64,000 bases of DNA from Flavobacterium ustbae (GTDB lineage Bacteria > Bacteroidota > Bacteroidia > Flavobacteriales > Flavobacteriaceae), in assembly GCF_003946915.1 (NCBI RefSeq), contig NZ_RPOC01000003.1, positions 310,001 through 374,000 on the forward strand, written 5' to 3'. The first letter of the stretch is position 1. Each line of letters opens with the position of its first letter. Positions 47,560 to 55,806 of the stretch are shown here, in pieces. The position numbers were made by a program, and so were the translations under genes. A model generated the notes under the pieces. It saw only the letters and a program-made list of their open reading frames with translations. It searched no databases and was not told where the DNA came from.

Positions 47560-47646
47560 TTAACAACAGAAACACATATAACAAATAGTGCTATAAGTGT
47601 TTACTTTAGGAAGAATGTAACGCGATATGCTTTCTGCTGTTTTCAC
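47560..47646 (-). CDS. cysteine-ending leader peptide B (28 aa, GTG start)
   Basis: A 28-codon ORF starting GTG and ending Cys22-Tyr-Met-Cys25-Phe-Cys27-Cys28-stop, so four of the last seven residues are Cys (all TGT codons). Same length and 15 identical residues (2-28) as leader A at 37549-37635, including the YILPK block. Stop codon to SusC start is 349 bases here, 283 in module 1. Role as for leader A: a candidate cysteine sensor for the sulfate-ester uptake genes; this is inference. Confidence 0.7.
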   Translation of the reverse strand: MKTAESISRYILPKVNTYSTICYMCFCC

Positions 47647-47676
47647 AATAATAATTTTTTTGGTTTGAAATATTAT

Positions 47677-47731
47677 TTTAAACTCTACTAATCCTATAGA
47701 CAAAGTTAAATTTTATATAATAAAAACCAAA
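47677..47731 (-). promoter_or_regulatory. promoter and conserved operator-like site of SusC module 2
   Basis: Minus strand: TTTG (47731-47728), 19 bases, -7 box TAACTTTG (47708-47701), followed by the same CTATAGGATTAGTAGAG block as in module 1. Identity between the two promoters runs over most of this 55-base stretch. Confidence 0.7.
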
Positions 47732-48028
47732 AATTTATTCAATTATTTTTTGAAAAAATAAGCCTACAAGTATTCTGGAGCAGGTTTGATCTTGTTATCC
47801 CTTTATTTTATTGAGATGATTTAAAAAATCTTGTTTTTGAAATAAACGTTAAAAACAAGCCAAAGGATTAAAATTGTAGTATTTATACATGTATTTTGTC
47901 TGTACTAAGCTCTAAATTATCAGCGTTTGCAGAGTAAAAAAGTCTTTTACTTTGTTTTTTTAAGATCAAAAAAAGGCAACTCAAGCCTTTACAAAAAACA
48001 GATTTAACAGACAGAAGTAAGTGTAAAT
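47732..48028. other. non-coding stretch, nothing recognised
   Basis: AT-rich sequence between the module 2 promoter and the ccsA terminator. No ORF, repeat or structure convincing enough to report was seen. Confidence 0.5.
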
Positions 48029-48060
48029 AAAAAGGAGCAGTAAAAATACTGCTCCTTTCA
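48029..48060 (-). terminator. terminator of the nrfHA-resB-ccsA unit
   Basis: Stem AAAGGAGCAGTA / TACTGCTCCTTT with a short A-rich loop and T-run on the minus strand, about 40 bases past the ccsA stop. Confidence 0.85.
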
Positions 48061-48100
48061 AGTAAGAATAAGTATTATGTGAATTAAATTACCTTAAGAT

Positions 48101-48904
48101 TTATGTATTAGTGTACGTGTGTACACTTTGTGCAGCAGATGGCATATAATTAACCCCAAACCAGCAGAGGAGAAGTATAACAAATGCTAGCGCTAAAGTA
48201 ATTAATATGGGTTTTATTTTTCCAGGAGAGCGATAGCGCAGATGTATATAAATTAAATAACCTAACCATGTAAGCATTGCCCACGTTTCTTTTGGATCCC
48301 ACGTCCAATAATGTCCCCAAGCTTCTTTTGCCCATAAAGCACCAAATAGTAGACCTAAAGAAAGAAAACCAAAACCAACGTAAACTAGATTATTGGCCAG
48401 CTGTAGAATTTCAGCTTTAAAAGTGCCGTTATAATATTTGTATAAGCCATAGCAAGCCACGATAGATGAAGCTGCAAGCAAAGCATAAGAAAAAATATAG
48501 ACCAACACATGAGGAATAAACCATACGCTTTGTAAAGCAGGCATTAATGCTTTATTATAGGTGTCAGGATGGAGATAGTTCAAGAATAAAAAAACACTAG
48601 CCATTATGAGGCTATAATTAAGCAACCATTTATAATGCCATCGAGTGTAAGTTATAATTCCAATAATAGGTAAAAATACAGCATACCAAAGCCTTGTTTC
48701 TCCTAGCGTACGCATTGGAGGACGACCTAAATGATGCCAAAGATTATAAGTGAATGCAATTAAAGTTATTGCTCCAAAAAAAGCAAATAGAGGTATTAAA
48801 AATGATTTAGTACGAGTGCTTGCTAATAGCTGAAAAGCCATGCATATCAACCAGAAAATAGTTGCTATCAAAGCATAATTAGAAAAATAAATCCAGTAAT
48901 TCAT
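48101..48904 (-). CDS. ccsA: cytochrome c biogenesis protein CcsA/ResC-like
   Basis: A 267-residue membrane protein with about eight helices. The haem-handling WWD motif is visible as WGHYWTWDPKETWAMLTW (about 200-217), with conserved His residues in flanking loops. With the ResB-like protein next to it, it forms the system II haem lyase that attaches haem to CxxCH motifs in the periplasm. Location directly after nrfHA and resB says it serves the multihaem nitrite reductase. Confidence 0.9.
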   Translation of the reverse strand: MNYWIYFSNYALIATIFWLICMAFQLLASTRTKSFLIPLFAFFGAITLIAFTYNLWHHLGRPPMRTLGETRLWYAVFLPIIGIITYTRWHYKWLLNYSLIMASVFLFLNYLHPDTYNKALMPALQSVWFIPHVLVYIFSYALLAASSIVACYGLYKYYNGTFKAEILQLANNLVYVGFGFLSLGLLFGALWAKEAWGHYWTWDPKETWAMLTWLGYLIYIHLRYRSPGKIKPILITLALAFVILLLCWFGVNYMPSAAQSVHTYTNT

Positions 48905-48952
48905 TTAAAGTTTTGTTGTAAAATTTAAATATTGATTTTGTCTTAATAAAGA

Positions 48953-50200
48953 CTACACGACAGTTCTCTTGCCTTTAAATACGAGATAAAGCGCCCCAAT
49001 AATCATCATAAAAATGCCACAGTAAACAATAGGAAGCCAAGGGTCTCGAACTAATTCGATAACACTGCGTTTAGACCATTTGCCAAACTTTTCGTCATAG
49101 CTTAATTGATATATTTTCCAGCCATTTGCTTTGTAGGGTTTGTTTACTTCAATAATAGCTTTTTCATTTTTGCCATCTTTTACAAAAACGTCAACATAAG
49201 AACTATATTTTTTTGCTTCAGACTGTAACATAACTATCGCTTCTTTATCATTTAATTGCAGATAGGAATATGAAGTAGCAAAACTGCCACAACTAATCCA
49301 AGCAATAGTATCGAGTTTCACAGATTTGACCTCAATCAAAGCTGATGGTGTAGCACCTTCTTCATTAACTGGAAAATAGCTGTTGCCAGTAAATTTGCTG
49401 TTCTCAATGTAATCTAAAATTTTGATTTTGTAGTTTTCATAATCATAAGCATCACCTTTTACGATCATGCGCAGAGCGTTTATTCCTTTGGTTTCGATAC
49501 TGTTGTTTTTGATATCGGCAAAAGCAAGTTTCGGCGCAAAAGTCTCCATTTCAAATTTCTTGAGTTCAAAAGCAATGTCCATTGGAATACTATTCCCTTG
49601 TTCATTTTTTGCACCCCAAACCAATTGATTTTCATACAAATCCATAGTATAGCGTTGCAAATCGCCACTTCCTAATATTCCTGCTGTTATGGCAATAAAA
49701 AGTCCGAGGTGATTTAGAACAAATCCCCAATTTTTCCATTGCCAAGGCATCATCCTGTTGAGAGTGGCAAGACCAAGAGTCAGCAAAAAATACAATTGTG
49801 CAATTATAAATGGCCAACTTGATAATACAAATGAAAAGCCAAATAAATCGGGTTTAACTCCATCAACAAAATTTTGCTGTGGAAATGTTCCCATTATAAC
49901 GGCTTGAATTAAAATTAAAGTAATCGCACTTATTGACGCTGGGACAGATCGCAGCCACTTGACCAACTGATGGTTTCTGCTAGTTAGATGTAAAGAAACT
50001 ATCATTATTAAAAAAACAAGTGCCAGTATATAATTTACAGGACTACTAACAGGTTTAATATGAGTTCTAGTAGTAATTTGCAACAAGTAACCTACGAGTA
50101 GCAGTCCAGCAGCTATTATAAAAGACTCCTTATAATCCCAGGGATACTGCCATAGTTTTCTAGTTTTAACGTAGCGATTTTTGAGATCAATAATGTGCAT
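48953..50200 (-). CDS. resB: ResB-like cytochrome c biogenesis protein
   Basis: A 415-residue membrane protein with four N-terminal helices in two pairs, a large periplasmic domain (about 190-380) and a C-terminal helix (WLPIVYCGIFMMIIGALYLV). This is the ResB/Ccs1 layout; conserved WGFVLNHLGLFIAITAGILG is typical. It partners CcsA in system II haem attachment. It follows nrfA, separated by a strong hairpin at 50217-50250. Confidence 0.87.
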   Translation of the reverse strand: MHIIDLKNRYVKTRKLWQYPWDYKESFIIAAGLLLVGYLLQITTRTHIKPVSSPVNYILALVFLIMIVSLHLTSRNHQLVKWLRSVPASISAITLILIQAVIMGTFPQQNFVDGVKPDLFGFSFVLSSWPFIIAQLYFLLTLGLATLNRMMPWQWKNWGFVLNHLGLFIAITAGILGSGDLQRYTMDLYENQLVWGAKNEQGNSIPMDIAFELKKFEMETFAPKLAFADIKNNSIETKGINALRMIVKGDAYDYENYKIKILDYIENSKFTGNSYFPVNEEGATPSALIEVKSVKLDTIAWISCGSFATSYSYLQLNDKEAIVMLQSEAKKYSSYVDVFVKDGKNEKAIIEVNKPYKANGWKIYQLSYDEKFGKWSKRSVIELVRDPWLPIVYCGIFMMIIGALYLVFKGKRTVV

Positions 50201-50216
50201 ATTTTTTTTTGTTTAG

Positions 50217-50252
50217 ATAGAGGGTTTGTAAAAGTTTACAAACCCTCTATTT
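50217..50252 (-). other. intercistronic hairpin between nrfA and resB
   Basis: Near-perfect palindrome TAGAGGGTTTGTAAA / TTTACAAACCCTCTA. On the transcribed (minus) side it is followed by A-rich, not T-rich, sequence, so it is unlikely to be a simple terminator and may instead protect or process the nrfHA transcript. Confidence 0.55.
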
Positions 50253-50272
50253 TTTGCTAAGCAATTCTATAT

Positions 50273-51760
50273 TTATTTTTTCTTTGCTTCTTCAAGCCAT
50301 TTTGGTAAAACTGTTTTTTTGAATACAGCTTTATTCGCTCTTTCTGTAGCCATGTCTAGACCAATGTATTTTTGCGCTTTCTCTTTGGTAGAAACGTCAG
50401 GATACTTTATAGGAGCTGTTTGCCCTAAAGATACCAGTACTTTGCTCAAGCCAATTCTAGCTTCGGCGGCTTTATTAAGGCCATTAGTTATAATTCTAGC
50501 TGTTTCTAATGGAGCATGGAATGATCCGCCATGCGAAGCAGCAGTAAAGTCCCAACGCCATTGTGACTGACGAATAAGTTTCAGAATATCTTTCATTTGG
50601 GCTTCGCTCGCGCCTTTATCCCAAGCGAGTTTTGCTTCCAAATGAGCTTTTACCAATTGATCTTCCAATTCAATTCTAATGTCATGAATCTTTTTCTGGC
50701 GTTCGTTAACATTTGCTACAAGGGTTTTTTCTTCTTCGCGATGACAAACCTGACAAGAATTTGCTACATTATTAAGTGGTGATTGAATTTTATGATCTGT
50801 AAATTTTTGACCGCCTTCACTTTTATACGGCATATGGCAATCTGCACAGGAAACGTTCCTTTGCCCATGAATTCCCATCTGATGAATTTCATAATCAGGA
50901 TGCTGTGCTTTTAAGATTGGTGCCTTACTAAGCGCATGTGTAAAATCGGTAAATTCAATATCATCATAATATTTTTCCATATTTTCAACAGTCATACCAT
51001 TTTTCCAAGGAAATTTAACTCTCGCTGCACCTTCAACAGATTTCTTATCAAAGTAGTACTCTACGTGGCATTGTGCACAAACCAACGAGCGCATTTCGTT
51101 ATGGCTAGCTTTTGTAATATCTTTTCCTTGCTCCTTAAATGCTTCAATAAGTGCAGGGCGTGTTATTTTCAGATTCATTGTTTTAGAATCATGGCAGTCC
51201 GCACAGCCAATCGGATTGACAATTTCTGGTCCTAAAGCAGCCCATGTTTGTTTGTAAAATTCATCAATTCCTAGTTTGTCCATCATTCTCGGTACATCTG
51301 GAGATTTACATACCCAGCAACTAGAAGGTTGTGGACCATCTTGCGGGCCTTTTGGAGCGCCAGTTCGCAGTGTGTTGTAGATATCCTCAATGGCATAAAA
51401 ATGCCCTCGTCCTTGATTATAATCTTTTGCAAATGCATAGCCAGCCCATAAAACCACCATCCTTGGATCTTCATGAAGCATATCTCGCATTGTACCACCG
51501 CCGTATAGACTTGTAAAACTAGTATCGGCAGTTTGATAATAGGTTTGAAATTCGCGAGGATAATTGGCGCCCCAAACCTCGTTTTTAGATTCAAATTCTC
51601 CCACAGGAGCTAAAACTTTGTTTACAAATAAAGCTTCTGTTCTGCGTTCCATCACGCTATTTACTAATAGGCCAAGCATAAAAACTGCAAGCATTGTTAC
51701 ACCAAACATTACCCATCCAAGCCACGGTTTTTTTCTTATAATCTCTTTAAGTGGTGTCAT
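50273..51760 (-). CDS. nrfA: ammonia-forming pentahaem cytochrome c nitrite reductase
   Basis: Reduces nitrite to ammonium in the periplasm with six electrons from NrfH. Five haem sites are visible: the catalytic Cys148-x-x-Cys151-Lys152 (CWVCK) and four CxxCH motifs (CADCHDSK, CAQCHVEY, CADCHMPY, CQVCHREE). At 495 residues with one N-terminal signal/anchor helix (WLGWVMFGVTMLAVFMLGLL) it is full length. NrfH is encoded 16 bases upstream and the haem-attachment proteins downstream, so the whole ammonification apparatus is one unit. Confidence 0.97.
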   Translation of the reverse strand: MTPLKEIIRKKPWLGWVMFGVTMLAVFMLGLLVNSVMERRTEALFVNKVLAPVGEFESKNEVWGANYPREFQTYYQTADTSFTSLYGGGTMRDMLHEDPRMVVLWAGYAFAKDYNQGRGHFYAIEDIYNTLRTGAPKGPQDGPQPSSCWVCKSPDVPRMMDKLGIDEFYKQTWAALGPEIVNPIGCADCHDSKTMNLKITRPALIEAFKEQGKDITKASHNEMRSLVCAQCHVEYYFDKKSVEGAARVKFPWKNGMTVENMEKYYDDIEFTDFTHALSKAPILKAQHPDYEIHQMGIHGQRNVSCADCHMPYKSEGGQKFTDHKIQSPLNNVANSCQVCHREEEKTLVANVNERQKKIHDIRIELEDQLVKAHLEAKLAWDKGASEAQMKDILKLIRQSQWRWDFTAASHGGSFHAPLETARIITNGLNKAAEARIGLSKVLVSLGQTAPIKYPDVSTKEKAQKYIGLDMATERANKAVFKKTVLPKWLEEAKKK

Positions 51761-51776
51761 AATTATTAATTTTTAA

Positions 51777-52397
51777 TTATTTTTTGATTTTGATATTTTC
51801 TTTTTTAGATTTTTTTACACTATCAGTTTGCTTAATGAGCCATTCTGGAAGTGGAGAGTTTAGTAACGGAACTCTAGCATTTGGAACCGATGAAAGACTA
51901 TTTACACGACCGTGAGGGACTTCTCTATGACAATCCCAGCAAAGTTTTCCTTCTCCATGTTTTTTGCTTTCTAGAGTTACTCCTGTAGTACTGATATTTG
52001 CATTTAAATCTCCATGACAGCGCTGGCAGTTTTTTTGCACTACATCTGTTCCTGCTTCCTTAATTTGAATTACTTGAGGCTCTGTTCGCCAAGTAAAGAC
52101 AGTGGCGTGATAAATGCCGTCTTTAGCTTTAAAAAAGTATTTGTTAAATGGATTGTTATGAGGAACATGACAGTCATTACAATTGGCAACCCTTGCATGA
52201 GAACTGTGTTGCCAAGTAGCATAAAATGAAGTCATAACATGACAGTTTACACAAGTTTTTGGGTCATCAGAAAGATAAGAGACAGCATTTGATACATATA
52301 ATAAATAGACAAACAATCCAGTTCCAATTCCCGCCGCTATAATTGTAAACGGAATCCATTTTCGGGGAGGTAGTAAATATTTTAGAATCTTTTTCAT
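51777..52397 (-). CDS. nrfH: NapC/NirT-family tetrahaem quinol dehydrogenase NrfH
   Basis: A 206-residue membrane-anchored cytochrome that takes electrons from menaquinol and passes them to NrfA. One N-terminal helix (about 15-38), then four CxxCH sites (CVNCHVM, CNDCHVPH, CQRCHGDL, CWDCHREV) and a basic C-terminal tail. First gene of the leftward unit; its promoter is divergent from narK and has a Crp/Fnr-like dyad. Confidence 0.96.
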   Translation of the reverse strand: MKKILKYLLPPRKWIPFTIIAAGIGTGLFVYLLYVSNAVSYLSDDPKTCVNCHVMTSFYATWQHSSHARVANCNDCHVPHNNPFNKYFFKAKDGIYHATVFTWRTEPQVIQIKEAGTDVVQKNCQRCHGDLNANISTTGVTLESKKHGEGKLCWDCHREVPHGRVNSLSSVPNARVPLLNSPLPEWLIKQTDSVKKSKKENIKIKK

Positions 52398-52423
52398 AAA
52401 ATGATTTGTTTTGATTGTATGTC

Positions 52424-52466
52424 CAAAAATATAATGTATAATCTTACTTTTTTATGATATTTATCA
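52424..52466 (-). promoter_or_regulatory. nrfHA promoter with Crp/Fnr-like site
   Basis: Minus strand: perfect dyad TGATAAATATCA (52466-52455), 23 bases, -7 box TATTTTTG (52431-52424). The dyad would be centred about 43 bases upstream of the start site, the usual place for a class II Crp/Fnr activator. The divergent narK promoter has the same layout with the same 23-base spacing. Confidence 0.7.
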
Positions 52467-52589
52467 GGAAGAAAAATTTATTGGATAAAATTTTTATGTT
52501 TGGGTAGATAAGAATAATTTTTGATTATTAATTTGTTTTTCAGGGTTTTAATAATACTTTTTTAATAAGGACTAAATTATCTTTTTAAC

Positions 52590-52633
52590 ATGATATTTGT
52601 CATTTTTTGTAAGAATGTATGATTATAATTTTG
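52590..52633 (+). promoter_or_regulatory. narK promoter with Crp/Fnr-like site
   Basis: Plus strand: dyad ATGATATTTGTCAT (52590-52603, one mismatch), 23 bases from the inner TGAT..GTCA core, -7 box TAATTTTG (52626-52633). Mirrors the nrfHA promoter. Confidence 0.7.
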
Positions 52634-52687
52634 TGATGGTGATTGAGCAACACTTCAATAACTATTGTAGAATTAATAGCTTTTTTT

Positions 52688-54166
52688 ATGGGGAATCTAT
52701 CGTCATCTCACAAAATCTTATTTCTAAATACACTTGCCTTTACCGTATGTTTTGCTTGCTGGACATTAAATGGGGTGTTAATTACTTATCTTTCAGACAA
52801 AGGAATATTCAATTTTTCTGTTGTAGAAATGGGCTGGCTTCTTGGAATTCCTATTCTTTCAGGCTCTGTTTTTAGACTCCCAATAGGAATTTTAACCGAC
52901 AAATACGGTGGTAAAATTGTATTTTCTACTTTATTAATTGCATGTTCAGTCCCACTTTTTTTACTTCCTTTTGCAAATTCTTTTTGGAGTTTTGCTGTTC
53001 TGAGTTTTTTCTTCGGATTAGTAGGTACTAGTTTCGCTGTTGGAATTGGCTATACATCTGTTTGGTATCCGAAAGAGTGGCAGGGACGCGCACTAGGAAT
53101 TTTCGGAATGGGAAATGCTGGTGCAGCAATAACAACTTTTATTGCGCCTACATTATTAAATAATTTATCTGCAAATGACCCCGTAAACGGTTGGAAAACA
53201 CTTCCAATTATTTATGCAGGTTCTTTAGTATTAATAGGAATACTTTTTATCGTTTTTGCGAAAAATAAAACCAATAAAGGCGTTTCAAAAACCATGGCCG
53301 AGTTGCTTTCTCCATTAAAGAAAACGAGAGTTTGGCGTTTTGGAGCTTACTACTTTTTAGTTTTTGGTTTTTTTGTGGCCTACTCACAATGGCTGCTTCC
53401 AAACTTCATGAATGTTTATAATACAACATTGGTAATGGGCGGAATGTTTGCGACAATGTTCAGTTTGCCTTCTGGTGTCATTAGAGCTTTCGGTGGCTAC
53501 CTCTCAGATAAATTCGGTGCAAGAAAAGTGATGTATTGGGTTTTAGGATCTTCAGTGATAATCAGTTTTTTATTGATGTTTCCAAAAATGGAAATTATTA
53601 CGGCTGGTCCCGGAGTTATGTCACTTACCAATGGAAAAGTAACTGAAATTTCGGCTAATGAAATAATTGTAAACGGAAAAACACACCAGATAAACAGTAA
53701 AAAAGATTTGGATAAAAGTAATGAATCTGCTGTTTTTCCGGTAAAAAAATCATGGCAGGAAGTTGTTGTGGAACAAAATCAAGAAGTTAAAAAGAAAGAA
53801 TTATTGGCACACGGAATAACGCAGATTAATTTCAGCGCCAATTTGTGGGTATACGTGATTTTGGTAATACTGATTGGAATTTCGTGGGGAATTGGAAAAG
53901 CCGCAGTGTACAAACATATTCCAGAATATTTTCCAAACGAAGTTGGAGTTGTCGGTGGAATGGTCGGATTAATAGGAGGTTTAGGAGGATTTTTGGGACC
54001 GATAATTTTCGGATACCTCCTTAATTACACAGGACTTTGGACCAGTTCGTGGATATTCATCTGCTTCGTTTCTGTAGCATGTTTAATCTGGATGCACAGA
54101 ACAATTATAAAGGCGATGCATAGTAAATCGCCAAATTTTACAAAACAAATAGAAGATAAACAATAA
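52688..54166 (+). CDS. narK: NarK-family nitrate/nitrite transporter
   Basis: A 492-residue major-facilitator protein with about 12 helices. NarK signatures: GxxGNxG-like GIFGMGNAGAAI near residue 155 and a second motif GMVGLIGGLGGFLGP near 440. A hydrophilic insert of roughly 80 residues (about 305-385, NGKVTEISANEIIVNGKTHQ) interrupts the second half. The frame stays open to a TTG at 52643, but the ATG at 52688 is preferred because it follows the predicted start site by about 48 bases. Imports nitrate or exchanges nitrate for nitrite. Confidence 0.93.
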   Translation: MGNLSSSHKILFLNTLAFTVCFACWTLNGVLITYLSDKGIFNFSVVEMGWLLGIPILSGSVFRLPIGILTDKYGGKIVFSTLLIACSVPLFLLPFANSFWSFAVLSFFFGLVGTSFAVGIGYTSVWYPKEWQGRALGIFGMGNAGAAITTFIAPTLLNNLSANDPVNGWKTLPIIYAGSLVLIGILFIVFAKNKTNKGVSKTMAELLSPLKKTRVWRFGAYYFLVFGFFVAYSQWLLPNFMNVYNTTLVMGGMFATMFSLPSGVIRAFGGYLSDKFGARKVMYWVLGSSVIISFLLMFPKMEIITAGPGVMSLTNGKVTEISANEIIVNGKTHQINSKKDLDKSNESAVFPVKKSWQEVVVEQNQEVKKKELLAHGITQINFSANLWVYVILVILIGISWGIGKAAVYKHIPEYFPNEVGVVGGMVGLIGGLGGFLGPIIFGYLLNYTGLWTSSWIFICFVSVACLIWMHRTIIKAMHSKSPNFTKQIEDKQ

Positions 54167-54183
54167 ATTAAAAATTGAAATAA

Positions 54184-55776
54184 ATGAAAACTTGGTTAGA
54201 CAAATGGAATCCTGAAGATGACGCGTATTGGAATGCTGACGGAGGTAAAATTGCATGGAGAACTTTGACAATAACAACGATTACGCTCGTATTGTCATTT
54301 GCCTCTTGGTTTATGATGAGTGTAATTGCTGTAAAATTGCCCGGTTTAGGATTTAATTTTTCAAAAGATCAGCTTTTTTGGCTAACCGCAATTCCGGGAT
54401 TAGCAGCTGGTTTTTTAAGAATCATTCATACATTTTTATTACCGATTTTTGGAACACGCCACATTATATCTTTTGCGACGGCGATAAAATTAATTCCTGT
54501 AATCGGAATTGGATTTGCAATTATGAATGTAAATACTCCTTTTTGGGTTTTTGCAGTTTTGGCTTTTACAACAGGTTTTGGCGGAGGAGATTTCTCTTCG
54601 TATATGCCAAGTACAAGCTTGTTTTTTCCACAAAGATTGAAAGGGACAGCTTTAGGAATTCAAGCAGGAATTGGAAATTTTGGAGTTTCACTAGCACAAT
54701 TTGTTACTCCTTTGATTATTAGTGTCGGAATTTTTGGTGCATCAACGGTTTTCACCAGCATTGATCCAAAAGAGACTGTAGCAGTTTTTCAAAATACTCC
54801 AGTCGAAAAACAAAAAGAAGTTTTTGCAGCTCTAGATACTGAAGTGCAGAATAAAATACTTTTGAATGTAAAGAAAACTGTTATTGATTCTGTACAAACA
54901 GCAGTAAACTCAAAAGATAATGTGATCGTATTTACTTCACTACCGGTTAAAGCAAAAGCAAAAGCCATTGCTAATGCAAATCCGAAATTAGCGGAGAGAA
55001 TTTTAAATACTATACAAAGCGAAAACACAGCTGTAAAAAACAAACCAATATATCTACAGTCGGCTGCATTTTGGTATGCACCATTTTTAATTATCATGGC
55101 ATTGGTTAGCTGGTTTTATTTAAAAAGTATACCGATGAAAGCTTCTGTAAAAGAACAGTTGGATATTTTTTCAAATAAGCATACTTGGTATTGTACCGTA
55201 ACTTATGTCATGACATTTGGAACTTTTGCAGGGTTATCTGCTGCTTTTCCCTTAATGATTAAATTTTTATATGGAGATTTTCCAAATGCACCAGACCCAT
55301 TAGTTTATGCATTTTACGGACCATTAATTGGTTCTGCCAGCCGAATTGCGTTTGGATTCGTAGCAGACAAGGTTGGTGGTGCGATTTTGACAACTGTAAC
55401 TGGTTTAGGAATTTTAGCTGGAGCAGTAATTTTAATAACTCAAGGTTTGGTTGCGCCAACAAGTTTAGATCAATTTCCACTTTTTGTAGCCGTAATTCTG
55501 TCTATGTTCTTTTTCACTGGAGTTGGAAATGCAGGGACTTTTAGACAATATCCAATCATTTTTAAAGAAAATCCTCGTCAGGCAGCAGGAGTAATTGGCT
55601 GGACAGCAGCAATTGCCGCTTTTGGACCTTTTATCTTTTCTAAGTTAATAGGAAATAATATTTCTGCTAATGGTACTGTAAACCAGTTTTTTATTGGTCT
55701 TGCCATTTTTGCCATCTTAGCGACAGGTATTAATTGGTGGTTTTATAATCGCAAAAATTGTGAAAAACCAAGTTAA
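54184..55776 (+). CDS. second NarK-family nitrate/nitrite transporter
   Basis: A 530-residue MFS transporter, 17 bases after narK. The second nitrate signature is GVGNAGTFRQYP and the first half has GFGGGDFSSYMPSTSLFFPQ and GIQAGIGNFGVS, as in NarK proteins. An insert of about 110 residues (about 195-300, Lys/Asn/Ala-rich) separates the two halves. A tandem pair of different NarK types suggests one nitrate/proton symporter and one nitrate/nitrite antiporter, a division seen in other bacteria. Confidence 0.92.
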   Translation: MKTWLDKWNPEDDAYWNADGGKIAWRTLTITTITLVLSFASWFMMSVIAVKLPGLGFNFSKDQLFWLTAIPGLAAGFLRIIHTFLLPIFGTRHIISFATAIKLIPVIGIGFAIMNVNTPFWVFAVLAFTTGFGGGDFSSYMPSTSLFFPQRLKGTALGIQAGIGNFGVSLAQFVTPLIISVGIFGASTVFTSIDPKETVAVFQNTPVEKQKEVFAALDTEVQNKILLNVKKTVIDSVQTAVNSKDNVIVFTSLPVKAKAKAIANANPKLAERILNTIQSENTAVKNKPIYLQSAAFWYAPFLIIMALVSWFYLKSIPMKASVKEQLDIFSNKHTWYCTVTYVMTFGTFAGLSAAFPLMIKFLYGDFPNAPDPLVYAFYGPLIGSASRIAFGFVADKVGGAILTTVTGLGILAGAVILITQGLVAPTSLDQFPLFVAVILSMFFFTGVGNAGTFRQYPIIFKENPRQAAGVIGWTAAIAAFGPFIFSKLIGNNISANGTVNQFFIGLAIFAILATGINWWFYNRKNCEKPS

Positions 55777-55806
55777 AAAAGCAATCATTAAAATTTTCAA
55801 TTAAGG

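Noticed and set aside
47732..48028. Possible further gene or regulatory RNA
   Set aside because: No ORF above chance length and no convincing structure or repeat could be seen.
52643..52687. TTG start for narK fifteen codons upstream
   Set aside because: It would start only a few bases after the predicted transcript start; the ATG at 52688 fits the family better.
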